From positions 228,992 through 292,991 of the forward strand of contig NZ_JAKILA010000003.1 of assembly GCF_023283885.1 (NCBI RefSeq): 64,000 nt of DNA, read 5' to 3'. The notes under the pieces are model-generated. The model did not search any database. It saw only the letters and a list, made by a program, of their open reading frames with translations, and was not told where the DNA came from. This DNA comes from Shewanella basaltis (GTDB lineage: Bacteria > Pseudomonadota > Gammaproteobacteria > Enterobacterales > Shewanellaceae). Of this stretch, positions 27,094 through 36,384 are shown piece after piece (the first letter of the stretch is position 1; every line of letters starts with the position of its first letter). Position numbers and translations under genes: made by a program.

Positions 27094-28848
27094 CTATTGA
27101 TCAAGTAGAGCAGCAAGTACATAAACCAGAGGCGCATTCCAATTTATAGCAACTTCATTAGTTGAAAAACTGCACCAATCATCTAGATAAGCACTAGCAG
27201 AATGCTGACTTGGATAGACACAACCATCCTGATTTCCATTATGTGGACCGCCAACCAACATGCCCGGAATAGGGGAATCAATACCATCACTGGCACTGAT
27301 TCTATGATGTGGAAACAGAGGAGTTTTGTTACCATAACCAGTGACATATGAATATCCTGTAGGATTACGGCCGAGGATATAGTCTACATGCTCTAATGCC
27401 ACTTGCTTATATATAGCCTCTTTTGACAAACGGTATGCTTGTAGAAGCACTAGTGCCTTGTTTAGTACCACAGCATTACTGCCCCAAACAAAATCAGCTT
27501 CAACCATGGCAACTCGATAAGGATTATTTTTATGCTGAGCAACAATATTATTGGCTAATGCTAACTGAGCTTCTTTTAAGCTTTGATATAAACTCGGTTC
27601 AATATCTTCTTCACCTATTAGTAATAATGTACTTGTTGCTAAATAAGACACATTAGCCCATGACGGTACCGATGGCTGCTCTGCTGTTTCCATATATTTT
27701 TCAAGGTATTTAATCTTTTTGGTGGTCATAAATAACTCTGAAGCAGCCCAAGCAAACTCATCGTTAAATGTGTAATCACCATATTCACCACTAGTAACAT
27801 CCAGTGGTTGACGATATGGCTGATTTTCATTTTCAAGTGCCCACAGCCATGCTTTTTCTGCCGCTTTTAACCATTGCTCACTTTTGCCCGGGAAGGTACT
27901 TTCATAAGGCTGATAGATACGACTTGCCATTGACAATATTGCCGCAAAATCTAGTGCTGCAGCTGTCGACTTACCAATAACATAGCGGTCTCTGGTGTCT
28001 TCATCTGGCATCTCTAATCCAGGCCAATCTAAAGTGGTCAGTTTGTGGTAAACGCCTCCATCAGGAGATTGCATAGTGGTCAACCATTCTATATTCCATA
28101 AAACTTCATTGAGAATGTCTGGTACACTATCGGCAGATTCAGGAATATTAATCTCTCTATCTCGATAGAAAGCGGGGAAGTGCTCATATGCGGCAAGTAG
28201 GCTGTAAGTCGCGATACCTGAATTTACCACGTATTTTCCATAATCACCTGCGTCGTACCAACCTTTGGTTGAAGGAAATGTTGAACCTGCAGGTTGTTGT
28301 GTACTTGCCGCAGAGGTGTGAACCATTACCTTATCATCACTATGTCCTTCATTGCGGGACCATTGATCAGCATAAGGATATGTTATCGCAGTGCTTGCGC
28401 GATTGAAGTAGTAAAACTTTAATGCTGAATCATGTAGAGCTGAATAAACGTTAGTGTTAATGTTTATAATACTTGAGTCTTCTAACCCGTTAACTCTTAT
28501 AATATAAGAACCTTCGGTGCTAAATGAGGAAAAATCAGCTTGCTTAAATTTATCATCACCAGCAAGTGGCCAACTTAATGCGGCTGATAATGTGCCAGCA
28601 AATACAATATTGCCTGATGGCATAGATACCAGTGTAAACTCTGCTTGATTCGTATTCGGTACAATGGCTATCTTCACTGCGTTGGGTAAGTATCCCAGTT
28701 GATTTAATTTAATCTTTGCCTTACTAATCGGCTCTGGTGGTAATTGAGCTTGATTGACTTGAGGTTCTTCTTTTCCATCACTTCCACCTCCACATGCACT
28801 TACAAAAAATGTTAGTAAGATAAGTATAGAATAATTAATATGTCGCAT
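27094..28848 (-). CDS. GH9 glycoside hydrolase, lipoprotein
   Basis: 584 residues. The lipoprotein signal ILILLTFFVSACGGG is followed by an Ig-like N-terminal domain (KIKLNQLGYLPNAVKIAIVP) and the (alpha/alpha)6 GH9 barrel: GWYDAGDYGKYVVNSG with the base Asp pair, YILGRNPTGYSYVTGYG, PHHR and FSTNEVAINWNAPLVYVLA with the acid Glu. Classical GH9 enzymes are cellulases, but relatives act on mixed-linkage glucan or xyloglucan backbones. It is anchored at the cell envelope. AAGGGT precedes the ATG. Behind the GH3 gene by 66 bp. Confidence 0.93.
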   Translation of the reverse strand: MRHINYSILILLTFFVSACGGGSDGKEEPQVNQAQLPPEPISKAKIKLNQLGYLPNAVKIAIVPNTNQAEFTLVSMPSGNIVFAGTLSAALSWPLAGDDKFKQADFSSFSTEGSYIIRVNGLEDSSIININTNVYSALHDSALKFYYFNRASTAITYPYADQWSRNEGHSDDKVMVHTSAASTQQPAGSTFPSTKGWYDAGDYGKYVVNSGIATYSLLAAYEHFPAFYRDREINIPESADSVPDILNEVLWNIEWLTTMQSPDGGVYHKLTTLDWPGLEMPDEDTRDRYVIGKSTAAALDFAAILSMASRIYQPYESTFPGKSEQWLKAAEKAWLWALENENQPYRQPLDVTSGEYGDYTFNDEFAWAASELFMTTKKIKYLEKYMETAEQPSVPSWANVSYLATSTLLLIGEEDIEPSLYQSLKEAQLALANNIVAQHKNNPYRVAMVEADFVWGSNAVVLNKALVLLQAYRLSKEAIYKQVALEHVDYILGRNPTGYSYVTGYGNKTPLFPHHRISASDGIDSPIPGMLVGGPHNGNQDGCVYPSQHSASAYLDDWCSFSTNEVAINWNAPLVYVLAALLDQ

Positions 28849-28914
28849 ATGTTACCCTTGGTAATGTTAATGTTCGCTTCGAGCGTTAATTAATGATGAA
28901 ACCAGTGCCGATCG

Positions 28915-31488
28915 TTATTGTTTACATTTAACATGGGCAGAATAAGGATCTAAATAATTGGCATTTATAGCATCGGTAATGACCGAATTGGCTTGAGTAG
29001 CATCAGTTCCGCTAGATACTAATTGAACATTTGTTACCCGTACTTTGGCTGCGTGTTTACTTTCAAGTGCAAAGGGCGAACTCATTCTTTCAAACTCAAC
29101 ACCGGCATTAGCAAAACACTGCAAATCGATGAATACTGTATTCCAACTCCGTAACGATAATTTACTTAACAAAGGTGTTATATCTATTTCTCCACAGAGC
29201 TCACCACCACAGCCCATTTTAACCAACAAAGGACCAGTAGGAAGATCTTCAACACGGATCTCAAAAGTGAGTTTGCTGTTATTATAGAGATAGTTAGATA
29301 AGTCCTCTCGGAACCAGTTCGATCCAACTAATACAGCCACATCATTGTTACCATCCCAAGTAAACTCTCTGGCGTCTCCTTGAATGTTTTTATCAGCTTC
29401 AATCATTGAAAAACCGTCAATCTGTGTAATGGCTGTGTTTATATCCGTGGTGACGCCATTAGTACGCAACTGATATTGCCAATTATCATTAGTGCGTCCT
29501 CGCATAACGATATATGGGGAGTCTTCATCAACGCTCATTGTAAAGTCATTTTCGGTGTTGAGTTGAGCAAGGTTTGATGTATCTTTGTAAGTTAATCCAT
29601 AGCCATATGGAAACAGCGGTTTGTAATTTTTATCGAAACGATTTAAGACAACTTGCGACGCATATTGAGGCCACGAAAATGAGAGTCTGCCTGTAAAATC
29701 ATGTAGAATTTCGTCATTGTTATTTTTAAATAACACATCTGCTACTCCAATCCCTTCACTACCAGGAAGCCAAGCCGCTACAAAAGCATCGGAAGCATTT
29801 ATCTCACGATTAACCCATAAGGGTCTGCCAGATAGAAAGACACTCACAACCTTAATTCCTTGAGCTTGCAGTGACTCCAGCAGTTTTGCATCGCGATGGG
29901 TCTGTTGCTGGTATGCAATTGACTTAATATCTCCAATCCACTCTGCATAAGGCTCCTCGCCGAATACCACAATTGCGACATCAGGCTTAGTATCAAAACG
30001 GCCATCTGGGCTGAGAGTAACGGAACCGCCGCCAGCTTCTACAGCTAACTTAATACCATCATAAATTGATGTTCCTCCAGGAAAATCTGATTTAACATTA
30101 CCTTCACCGGTCCAACTAATTGTCCACCCACCAGTCTGTTTACTCATATTTTCTGCACCGTCACCCGCAACAAGTACTTTGCTACTCGGACTTAGTGGGA
30201 GTATGTTGTCATTGTTTTTTAGTAACACAAGTGATTCACGAACAGCCTGTCTAGCGATATTCCTGTGTGCAGTAGAGCCCAAAAATTCAATTTTGTTAGC
30301 ATACTTTCTTGTTGAAGGTAGCCCTTTGTCGAATAACCCAGAGCGTATTTTAACTCGTAAAATTCTTCGTACCGCGTCATCGATACGAGACATAGGAATC
30401 TCACCATTATTGACTTGCTTTACGGTATTGACGATAAAAGCCTGCCAATCTTCAACGACCATAAACATGTCTAAACCAGCGTTAACCGCTTGAGCGCAAC
30501 TATCATTAGTACAACCTGGAATTTTGCCATGAGAATTCCAATCTCCAACTATAAAACCGTCAAAATTTAATTTACCTTTAAGTACGTCGGTTAGCAGGTA
30601 TTTGCTGCCATGTAATCTATTACCTTGCCACATATTATGGGAGGCCATTATACTTTGAACCCCTGCTTGAATTGCGGGAAGATAAGCTGCTGCATGTTGC
30701 TCAATTAAGGCTTGTTCTGTATCAATATTGTTACCTTGATCTATTCCATCTACAGTGCCACCATCTCCCACCCAATGCTTAGCAGTAGAGTAGATGTGGT
30801 CTTCATTTAAAAACTCATCGGTTGATACTTTGCCTTGGAGGCCCTCAATCATTTCCTTGGCGTATTTAGCAACAATTTCAGGGTCCTCAGAGTAACTTTC
30901 ATAGGTGCGTCCCCATCTATCATCACGAGCTACCGCCAATGTGGGGGCAAATGTCCAATCAATACCTGCGAGCAAGACTTCTTTAGCTGTTGCTTCGCCA
31001 ATTTGATGTATTAATTGGGAGTTATTGGCTGCACCTAAACCAATATTATGTGGGAATAAAGTTGCACCAATAAATTTATTATTACCATGTACGGCATCGA
31101 TACCATAGGTTACGGGAATGGCTAACGCGCCATCAGAGGTATCCATTGATGCCAAATACAATTTGTCCATAAATGCAACCCAATCACTCACTTTAGCGGC
31201 CCTATTGCCATTTAAAAAAGTACCGCCGCCATTGAGCACCGATCCTAAATGATACTTTTTAACATCTTCAGCTGTGACCCAAGTGATTTCTGCCTGCACC
31301 ATTTGTCCAACTTTTTGTTCAAGTGACATTTTGTTAATCAAGGTGGTAATTTTATCTTCAATCTGAGGATTTTTTTCTATAGGTGGTTTTAATTCTGGCC
31401 ATAATGTTAAATCATTGGCAAAGGCTGTAGAGTTCAAACTACTAACTAGAAAAGACGTTAACAACACGATTTGCTTTACTTTATTCAT
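28915..31488 (-). CDS. GH3 exo-beta-glucosidase (exo-1,3/1,4-glucanase type), periplasmic
   Basis: ~857 residues with signal peptide (LTSFLVSSLNSTAFA). Domain 1 has MSLEQKVGQMVQAEI, IPVTYGIDAVHGNN, RWGRTYESYSEDPEIVAKYA and the nucleophile Asp in FDGFIVGDWNSHGKI at about residue 317. Domain 2 ends with LFPYGYGLTY. A further ~170-residue jelly-roll (carbohydrate-binding-like) follows, as in ExoP-type glucan glucohydrolases. It removes terminal glucose from beta-glucan or cello-oligosaccharides, matching the GH9 gene. Half-sites of the TTGAACGTTCAA motif lie 55-115 bp upstream. Confidence 0.92.
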   Translation of the reverse strand: MNKVKQIVLLTSFLVSSLNSTAFANDLTLWPELKPPIEKNPQIEDKITTLINKMSLEQKVGQMVQAEITWVTAEDVKKYHLGSVLNGGGTFLNGNRAAKVSDWVAFMDKLYLASMDTSDGALAIPVTYGIDAVHGNNKFIGATLFPHNIGLGAANNSQLIHQIGEATAKEVLLAGIDWTFAPTLAVARDDRWGRTYESYSEDPEIVAKYAKEMIEGLQGKVSTDEFLNEDHIYSTAKHWVGDGGTVDGIDQGNNIDTEQALIEQHAAAYLPAIQAGVQSIMASHNMWQGNRLHGSKYLLTDVLKGKLNFDGFIVGDWNSHGKIPGCTNDSCAQAVNAGLDMFMVVEDWQAFIVNTVKQVNNGEIPMSRIDDAVRRILRVKIRSGLFDKGLPSTRKYANKIEFLGSTAHRNIARQAVRESLVLLKNNDNILPLSPSSKVLVAGDGAENMSKQTGGWTISWTGEGNVKSDFPGGTSIYDGIKLAVEAGGGSVTLSPDGRFDTKPDVAIVVFGEEPYAEWIGDIKSIAYQQQTHRDAKLLESLQAQGIKVVSVFLSGRPLWVNREINASDAFVAAWLPGSEGIGVADVLFKNNNDEILHDFTGRLSFSWPQYASQVVLNRFDKNYKPLFPYGYGLTYKDTSNLAQLNTENDFTMSVDEDSPYIVMRGRTNDNWQYQLRTNGVTTDINTAITQIDGFSMIEADKNIQGDAREFTWDGNNDVAVLVGSNWFREDLSNYLYNNSKLTFEIRVEDLPTGPLLVKMGCGGELCGEIDITPLLSKLSLRSWNTVFIDLQCFANAGVEFERMSSPFALESKHAAKVRVTNVQLVSSGTDATQANSVITDAINANYLDPYSAHVKCKQ

Positions 31489-32124
31489 CACTAACCTACG
31501 ACAAAAGATACTGTTAGAGAATTGTTGTATAAATTTTAAAGTAAATCGTTCAAGTTATTGTATTTGGCGTTCAACCTTACGTAAATTCGAGTATTTGAAC
31601 GCTTTGATACTCAAATTATGTAAAAGAATCAGGCATATTTGTACATGAGAAGCCTGAACTAGCGTTATCAAGAGCAAACACGCATAGAGTTACAATTAAA
31701 GGTTGTCGTTAGATCTGATTTGATAAAAAATTATAAATGGTCATCCATTGGCTAAAAAGTTATGTATCATTGCATTTAGACCATGGTTTTACACTAAGTC
31801 AGTTTCAAGGAAGGTAACTGCTACTATACGTAATTTTAAAATGGTTTGTTGATTACGTTATGGATTCTGGGGGGGGGGCGAAACAGTGAACATTTTGCTA
31901 ACACTTTTAGTATGTTTTAACAACTGTATTTGTTCAGTAAATTATCGCGTCACGATTGAAGTTAACCAGTGTAGTGGCATGGTGAGCGAAAAAAACACAC
32001 TCATGTGGCAGCCTTGGTCGGGGGCGTTAATGTTTGAATGGCATTAGTCAATCAAACATTTCTAAATATAAAAAGAACTGTGATATTCAATTTCGAATAA
32101 CAGTCAATAGGGTCATACAAGTAA
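31489..32124. other. Divergent intergenic region with operator half-sites and a G10 tract
   Basis: 636 bp between the divergent GH3 and AraC-type genes. CGTTCAAG (31548), CGTTCAAC (31568) and TTGAACG (31595) resemble halves of the palindrome at 24558. A run of ten G (31869-31878) interrupts otherwise AT-rich DNA. A short coding-like stretch at 31918-32046 (VTIEVNQCSGMVSEKNT and onward) has no start or known relative. Confidence 0.45.
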
Positions 32125-33306
32125 ATGAAAACAGTCTTATTCAATACACATGATTTAGCATTAATTTTCACTATATTTTTATGTCTGCTCTTTTCTCTTT
32201 TTTTAGTTACTCTAAAAAAAGGTAAGCGACTTAGCCATATGTTATTGGCCACATTTTTACTGACTCAAGCTGCTATTCCTCTTGATAACTTGATTATATT
32301 CGGTGAAGCTTTTAGACCTTTTGCATTACAACTTTCTCCTAATTTATTTTACACTTTTGGTTTAGCCTATTGGCTTGAAGCTCCTTTATTATTACTGTAC
32401 ATTCGATCGATCATTTATAAAGATTTCAAGCTGAAATTAAGAGATGGGATATATTTTTTACCTTTTATTTTGTTTAGCATCTATTTTACTTCACAATGGC
32501 TAATACTTGATAATGGTGTAAAGTTATCCATTTTGATTGGTGAGAGCCTCCAAACCACACCTATTATTGACAGAGTTCTTCATGTGGTAAGGGAATTTTT
32601 GCGATGTGTGTTTAGCATTCTTTGTTTGATAGAATTACATAGATACAATAAGCACATAAAGCAAGAGGTTGCAGACATTGAAAGTGTAGATTTAACCTGG
32701 CTAAAAGTGCTGGTTATTGGATTCTTTGTCATTCATATTAACGCAATTTTCGTGGCAATAGCTATTGTGATGTCATATAACATTGGCATTATTGTTGACC
32801 ATGAGACGCTAGGATTAACATCAAATTATGTTGTACTATTTCTCATCACTGGTTTAGTTTTTTTTAGTGCGGGTTATTCGACTATTTTTAAAGGCTTCAG
32901 AGATGATTTAAAAGCTAATGAGCATGAAGACAAAGAAATCCACTTTGACCCACAACAAATAGAGTACATAACGCAATACATGACTTCGAATAAACCATAT
33001 TTGAATCATTTGCTTACTTTAGAAAATTTGGCAAATCAACTACACATAGCGCCTCGTCAGTTATCTACAATTATCAATCGTCATTTTAATAAAAATTTCT
33101 TTGAATTTATTAATCATTATCGAATTGAAGAAAGTAAAAACTTACTTAAGTATATGGATAATCGTAAAGCAACTATGCTTGATATCATGGACATGGCAGG
33201 ATTCAATAGTAAAGCTACTTTCAATACTTTCTTTAAAAAAGTAACTGGGGTTACCCCAACAGAATACAGAAAAAATTATTGGAAAGGTCAGAATAACGAT
33301 GTGTGA
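32125..33306 (+). CDS. Membrane-anchored AraC-family regulator
   Basis: 393 residues. The N-terminal ~240 form about seven hydrophobic helices (LALIFTIFLCLLFSLFLVTL at the start, VVLFLITGLVFFSAGYSTIF at the end), then a linker and a C-terminal AraC/XylS double helix-turn-helix: TLENLANQLHIAPRQLSTII, NKNFFEFINHYRIEESKNLL, LDIMDMAGFNSKATFNTFFK, VTGVTPTEYRKN. Such proteins sense a signal at the membrane and bind DNA directly. It sits between the two GH3 units and is the only regulator in the right half of the island, so control of the xylan genes is likely. Confidence 0.88.
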   Translation: MKTVLFNTHDLALIFTIFLCLLFSLFLVTLKKGKRLSHMLLATFLLTQAAIPLDNLIIFGEAFRPFALQLSPNLFYTFGLAYWLEAPLLLLYIRSIIYKDFKLKLRDGIYFLPFILFSIYFTSQWLILDNGVKLSILIGESLQTTPIIDRVLHVVREFLRCVFSILCLIELHRYNKHIKQEVADIESVDLTWLKVLVIGFFVIHINAIFVAIAIVMSYNIGIIVDHETLGLTSNYVVLFLITGLVFFSAGYSTIFKGFRDDLKANEHEDKEIHFDPQQIEYITQYMTSNKPYLNHLLTLENLANQLHIAPRQLSTIINRHFNKNFFEFINHYRIEESKNLLKYMDNRKATMLDIMDMAGFNSKATFNTFFKKVTGVTPTEYRKNYWKGQNNDV

Positions 33307-33741
33307 GCATCTTTATATATACAATTTCTAAAACAGTTTTTACATGTTATTGAGCTGGTTTGGCTTATGTAGCGATGATTTATAATTGGTTCGTATAAAC
33401 TCAGTGTAAATTGTGAAAGCTAGTTATAGCAATAACAGTAATTGAATCAACACTTCAAGGATGACGCCATCTTTGTGCCTTTTTTTCATTAACTTATGAA
33501 GTAAAATGTTGCGAAAACTGTAGTTTGAAAGCTCATATTCTTGTACCTTCCTAAACTCTTATGCAAAATTATTTTATTCGCTGAAGCCTACCTTGTATCA
33601 CATTTTCACATTCAGAGTGACGTTCAAGTATTGTGTCAACTTTTACTTGAACGTTCAAATTAGTCAATTACGGATTCTTTGTCGAAAGGAGTTAATTAAT
33701 ACCGCAAGATATTTTTTTTATCATAAACAGTGTTTAACAAT
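33307..33741. other. Promoter region of the GH3-MFS operon
   Basis: 435 bp without a gene. It contains TTGAACGTTCAA at 33647-33658 and a related TGACGTTCAA at 33618, 20 bp apart. AAAGGAG at 33686 is too far from any start codon to be used for the ATG at 33742. Confidence 0.5.
33647..33658. promoter_or_regulatory. Palindromic operator candidate TTGAACGTTCAA (second copy)
   Basis: Identical to the palindrome at 24558. It lies 84 bp upstream of the GH3 start, with a further imperfect copy 20 bp to its left. Confidence 0.55.
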
Positions 33742-36366
33742 ATGAATAATTATAATTTATTACTGGGACTTTCCTTAAGTGTATCGCTAACAAGTTGTAC
33801 AACTGATATTGATATCAAGCAACATCAACCGAACAATGAACTAGTGTACAAAAATGAGTCATTACCTATTGAACAAAGGGTTAACTTATTAGTTGAACAG
33901 ATGACACTGAAAGAAAAAGTTAGTCAGTTATTTGATAAATCGCCAACAATCGAACGGTTGGGTATCCCTGAATATAATTGGTGGAATGAGGCTTTACATG
34001 GTGTAGCGCGAGCAGGAAATGCAACAGTTTTTCCTCAGGCAATTGGGTTAGCTGCTACTTTTGATGAGGATTTAATTCATGATATTGGAAATGCCATCTC
34101 TGATGAAGGCAGAGCAAAGCATAATGCATTTATTGCTGAAAACAATCGGTCTATGTATACCGGATTAACATACTGGTCACCCAACATCAATATTTTCAGA
34201 GACCCAAGGTGGGGGCGTGGTCAAGAAACTTATGGAGAAGATCCATATTTAACCAGTCGTATAGGAATAAATTTTGTTAATGGTTTGCAAGGTAATAACG
34301 ATAAGTATTTTAAATCAGTTGCAACTATTAAGCATTATGCAGTACATAGCGGACCTGAAGTATCTCGCCATAGTGATGATTATACCGCATCTGCCAAAGA
34401 TCTAACAGAAACCTATTTATATGCTTTTAAACATGTCATTGCAGAAACCAATGTTGCGTCGGTAATGTGTGCATATAACAGTGTTAATGGAACTCCAGCT
34501 TGCGGTAATAATGAGTTAATACAAAATAAACTGCGTGGCGAATTTAAGTTTAATGGTTATGTGGTTTCTGACTGTGGTGCGATTGCCGATTTCTACGACA
34601 GAAAATCACACAATGTCGTAACAAGTGAAGCTGAAGCTGCGGCGATAGCGTTGAAAGCAGGAACCGATCTTAATTGTGGCGATCATCACGGAAACACATT
34701 TAGTTTTTTAACTGAGGCTGTGAAGAAAGGTTATGTCACTGAAGATGATATTGATGTTGCAGTAAAGCGTTTATTATTTGCTCGTGTGAAATTGGGAATG
34801 TTTGACCAGTCTGAAAATGTTCCATTTTCAAACATATCAAAAGAGGCTGTTGGTTCTCAGGCTCACTTAGCTTTAAGCCAAGAGGCTGCAGAAAAGTCGT
34901 TAGTTTTGTTAAAAAATAATGCGCTATTACCATTGAAAGGCGACGAAAAAATTGCATTAATTGGTCCAAATGCAGATAACCAAACGATATTAGTTGGTAA
35001 TTATCATGGCACGCCAATTAACCCCGTTACGCCAAAGCAAGCATTAGAGCAACGTCTGGGTAAGCAAAACGTTTTGTTTTCTCCTGGCTCAAGTTTGACA
35101 TCAAACATTTATACGCACTTTAAACCTGTGTCAGCCGATCATTTTTTTCATATTGATCATGCTGGAAAACAACAACCAGGGTTAATTGCAGAATACTATC
35201 CAAGTAATCATTTTGATATTCAACCGACAAAAAGAGTCATTGAAGAAAACATTGACCATCAGTGGCTACGTTCTCCAATAAATAACGATATTGAACAGGA
35301 ATTTGCAGTTAAGTGGCGCGGACTATTTACACCACTGGAGACAGCTGATTACCTTTTTAAGGCCACTAATTTACGTTTTACATTAGATGGTAAAAATGTA
35401 GATGGTGCGATCACCTTACATAAAAATAAGCTGTACGAATTTACCGCTGAAGCTAAATTTAATCACTATTGGCACAGTAATGTTATTCAACCAACTGCCA
35501 GTTTATCCTGGTTAAATAACTCTGAAAACCTCACTGATAATGCACTGCAGGCTGCAAATTCGGCAGATGTTGTGGTGTTTGTGGGTGGTATTAGCGCTAA
35601 TTTAGAAGGTGAGGAAATGCCACTTGAGTTAGATGGTTTTTCACATGGTGACAGGACACATATTAATTTACCTGCAAGTCAGCAATTATTACTTAAAAAA
35701 TTAAAAAAAACAGGTAAACCTATAGTGCTGGTTAACATGAGTGGCAGTGCTATGGCGCTTAATTGGGCAGATAAAAACGTTGATGCCATTATTCAAGGTT
35801 TTTATCCAGGTGAAGCAACTGGAACGGCATTAACTCGATTGTTGTATGGCGATTACAGCCCTTCTGGCAAACTCCCAATTACTTTTTATAAGTCAGTTGA
35901 CGACTTGCCAGATTTTAAAAACTACTCAATGCAAAACAGAACCTATCGATATTACCAAGGTGAAGTACTATACCCATTCGGCCATGGACTAAGTTACGCC
36001 GACATTCATTATAACAAATTAGATCATAATTTTGATACAGAAACGAATGAGCTAATACTTAATGCCAGTTTATCTAATTTGAGTAACTTTAGCGCAGATG
36101 AAGTTGTACAAGTCTATTTGAGTATGCCTGACGCACCTATCATAACGCCGCAACGACAATTGGTAAGTTTTAAACGCATAACAATAGACGCAAAATCCGA
36201 CAAGATGGTTGAAATGACTATAACTCGAGATAAGTTAATGTATGTTGATGATAATGGGAATGCTCAATCCTATAAAGGCCGGTTAATTGTGACAATGGGA
36301 GCAGGACAAGGAATAAAAATGTCAAAGAGTAGTTATTTAACAACAGAAATACTATTGCCTCAATAA
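33742..36366 (+). CDS. GH3 beta-xylosidase with PA14 insert, lipoprotein
   Basis: ~874 residues from the ATG at 33742 (GTG at 33730 is also open). Lipobox LTSC near residue 18-21. GH3 domain 1: WWNEALHGVARAGNATVFPQ, RWGRGQETYGEDPYLTSR, SVATIKHYAVHSGPE, and the nucleophile Asp in NGYVVSDCGAIADFY. Domain 2 is interrupted by a PA14 module (PGLIAEYYPSNHFD to about TASLSWL), then GISANLEGEEMPLELDGFSH and a fibronectin-III-like end. WNEALHGVARAG and the SDCGA motif are typical of the beta-xylosidase branch. It trims xylo-oligosaccharides on the periplasmic face. It starts an operon with the MFS gene 18 bp downstream. Confidence 0.93.
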   Translation: MNNYNLLLGLSLSVSLTSCTTDIDIKQHQPNNELVYKNESLPIEQRVNLLVEQMTLKEKVSQLFDKSPTIERLGIPEYNWWNEALHGVARAGNATVFPQAIGLAATFDEDLIHDIGNAISDEGRAKHNAFIAENNRSMYTGLTYWSPNINIFRDPRWGRGQETYGEDPYLTSRIGINFVNGLQGNNDKYFKSVATIKHYAVHSGPEVSRHSDDYTASAKDLTETYLYAFKHVIAETNVASVMCAYNSVNGTPACGNNELIQNKLRGEFKFNGYVVSDCGAIADFYDRKSHNVVTSEAEAAAIALKAGTDLNCGDHHGNTFSFLTEAVKKGYVTEDDIDVAVKRLLFARVKLGMFDQSENVPFSNISKEAVGSQAHLALSQEAAEKSLVLLKNNALLPLKGDEKIALIGPNADNQTILVGNYHGTPINPVTPKQALEQRLGKQNVLFSPGSSLTSNIYTHFKPVSADHFFHIDHAGKQQPGLIAEYYPSNHFDIQPTKRVIEENIDHQWLRSPINNDIEQEFAVKWRGLFTPLETADYLFKATNLRFTLDGKNVDGAITLHKNKLYEFTAEAKFNHYWHSNVIQPTASLSWLNNSENLTDNALQAANSADVVVFVGGISANLEGEEMPLELDGFSHGDRTHINLPASQQLLLKKLKKTGKPIVLVNMSGSAMALNWADKNVDAIIQGFYPGEATGTALTRLLYGDYSPSGKLPITFYKSVDDLPDFKNYSMQNRTYRYYQGEVLYPFGHGLSYADIHYNKLDHNFDTETNELILNASLSNLSNFSADEVVQVYLSMPDAPIITPQRQLVSFKRITIDAKSDKMVEMTITRDKLMYVDDNGNAQSYKGRLIVTMGAGQGIKMSKSSYLTTEILLPQ

Positions 36367-36384
36367 TCAATTTCAGGGAATAAA

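Noticed and set aside
31918..32046. Coding-like stretch in the GH3/AraC intergenic region
   Set aside because: Protein-like composition but no start codon context and no recognised relative; may be chance.
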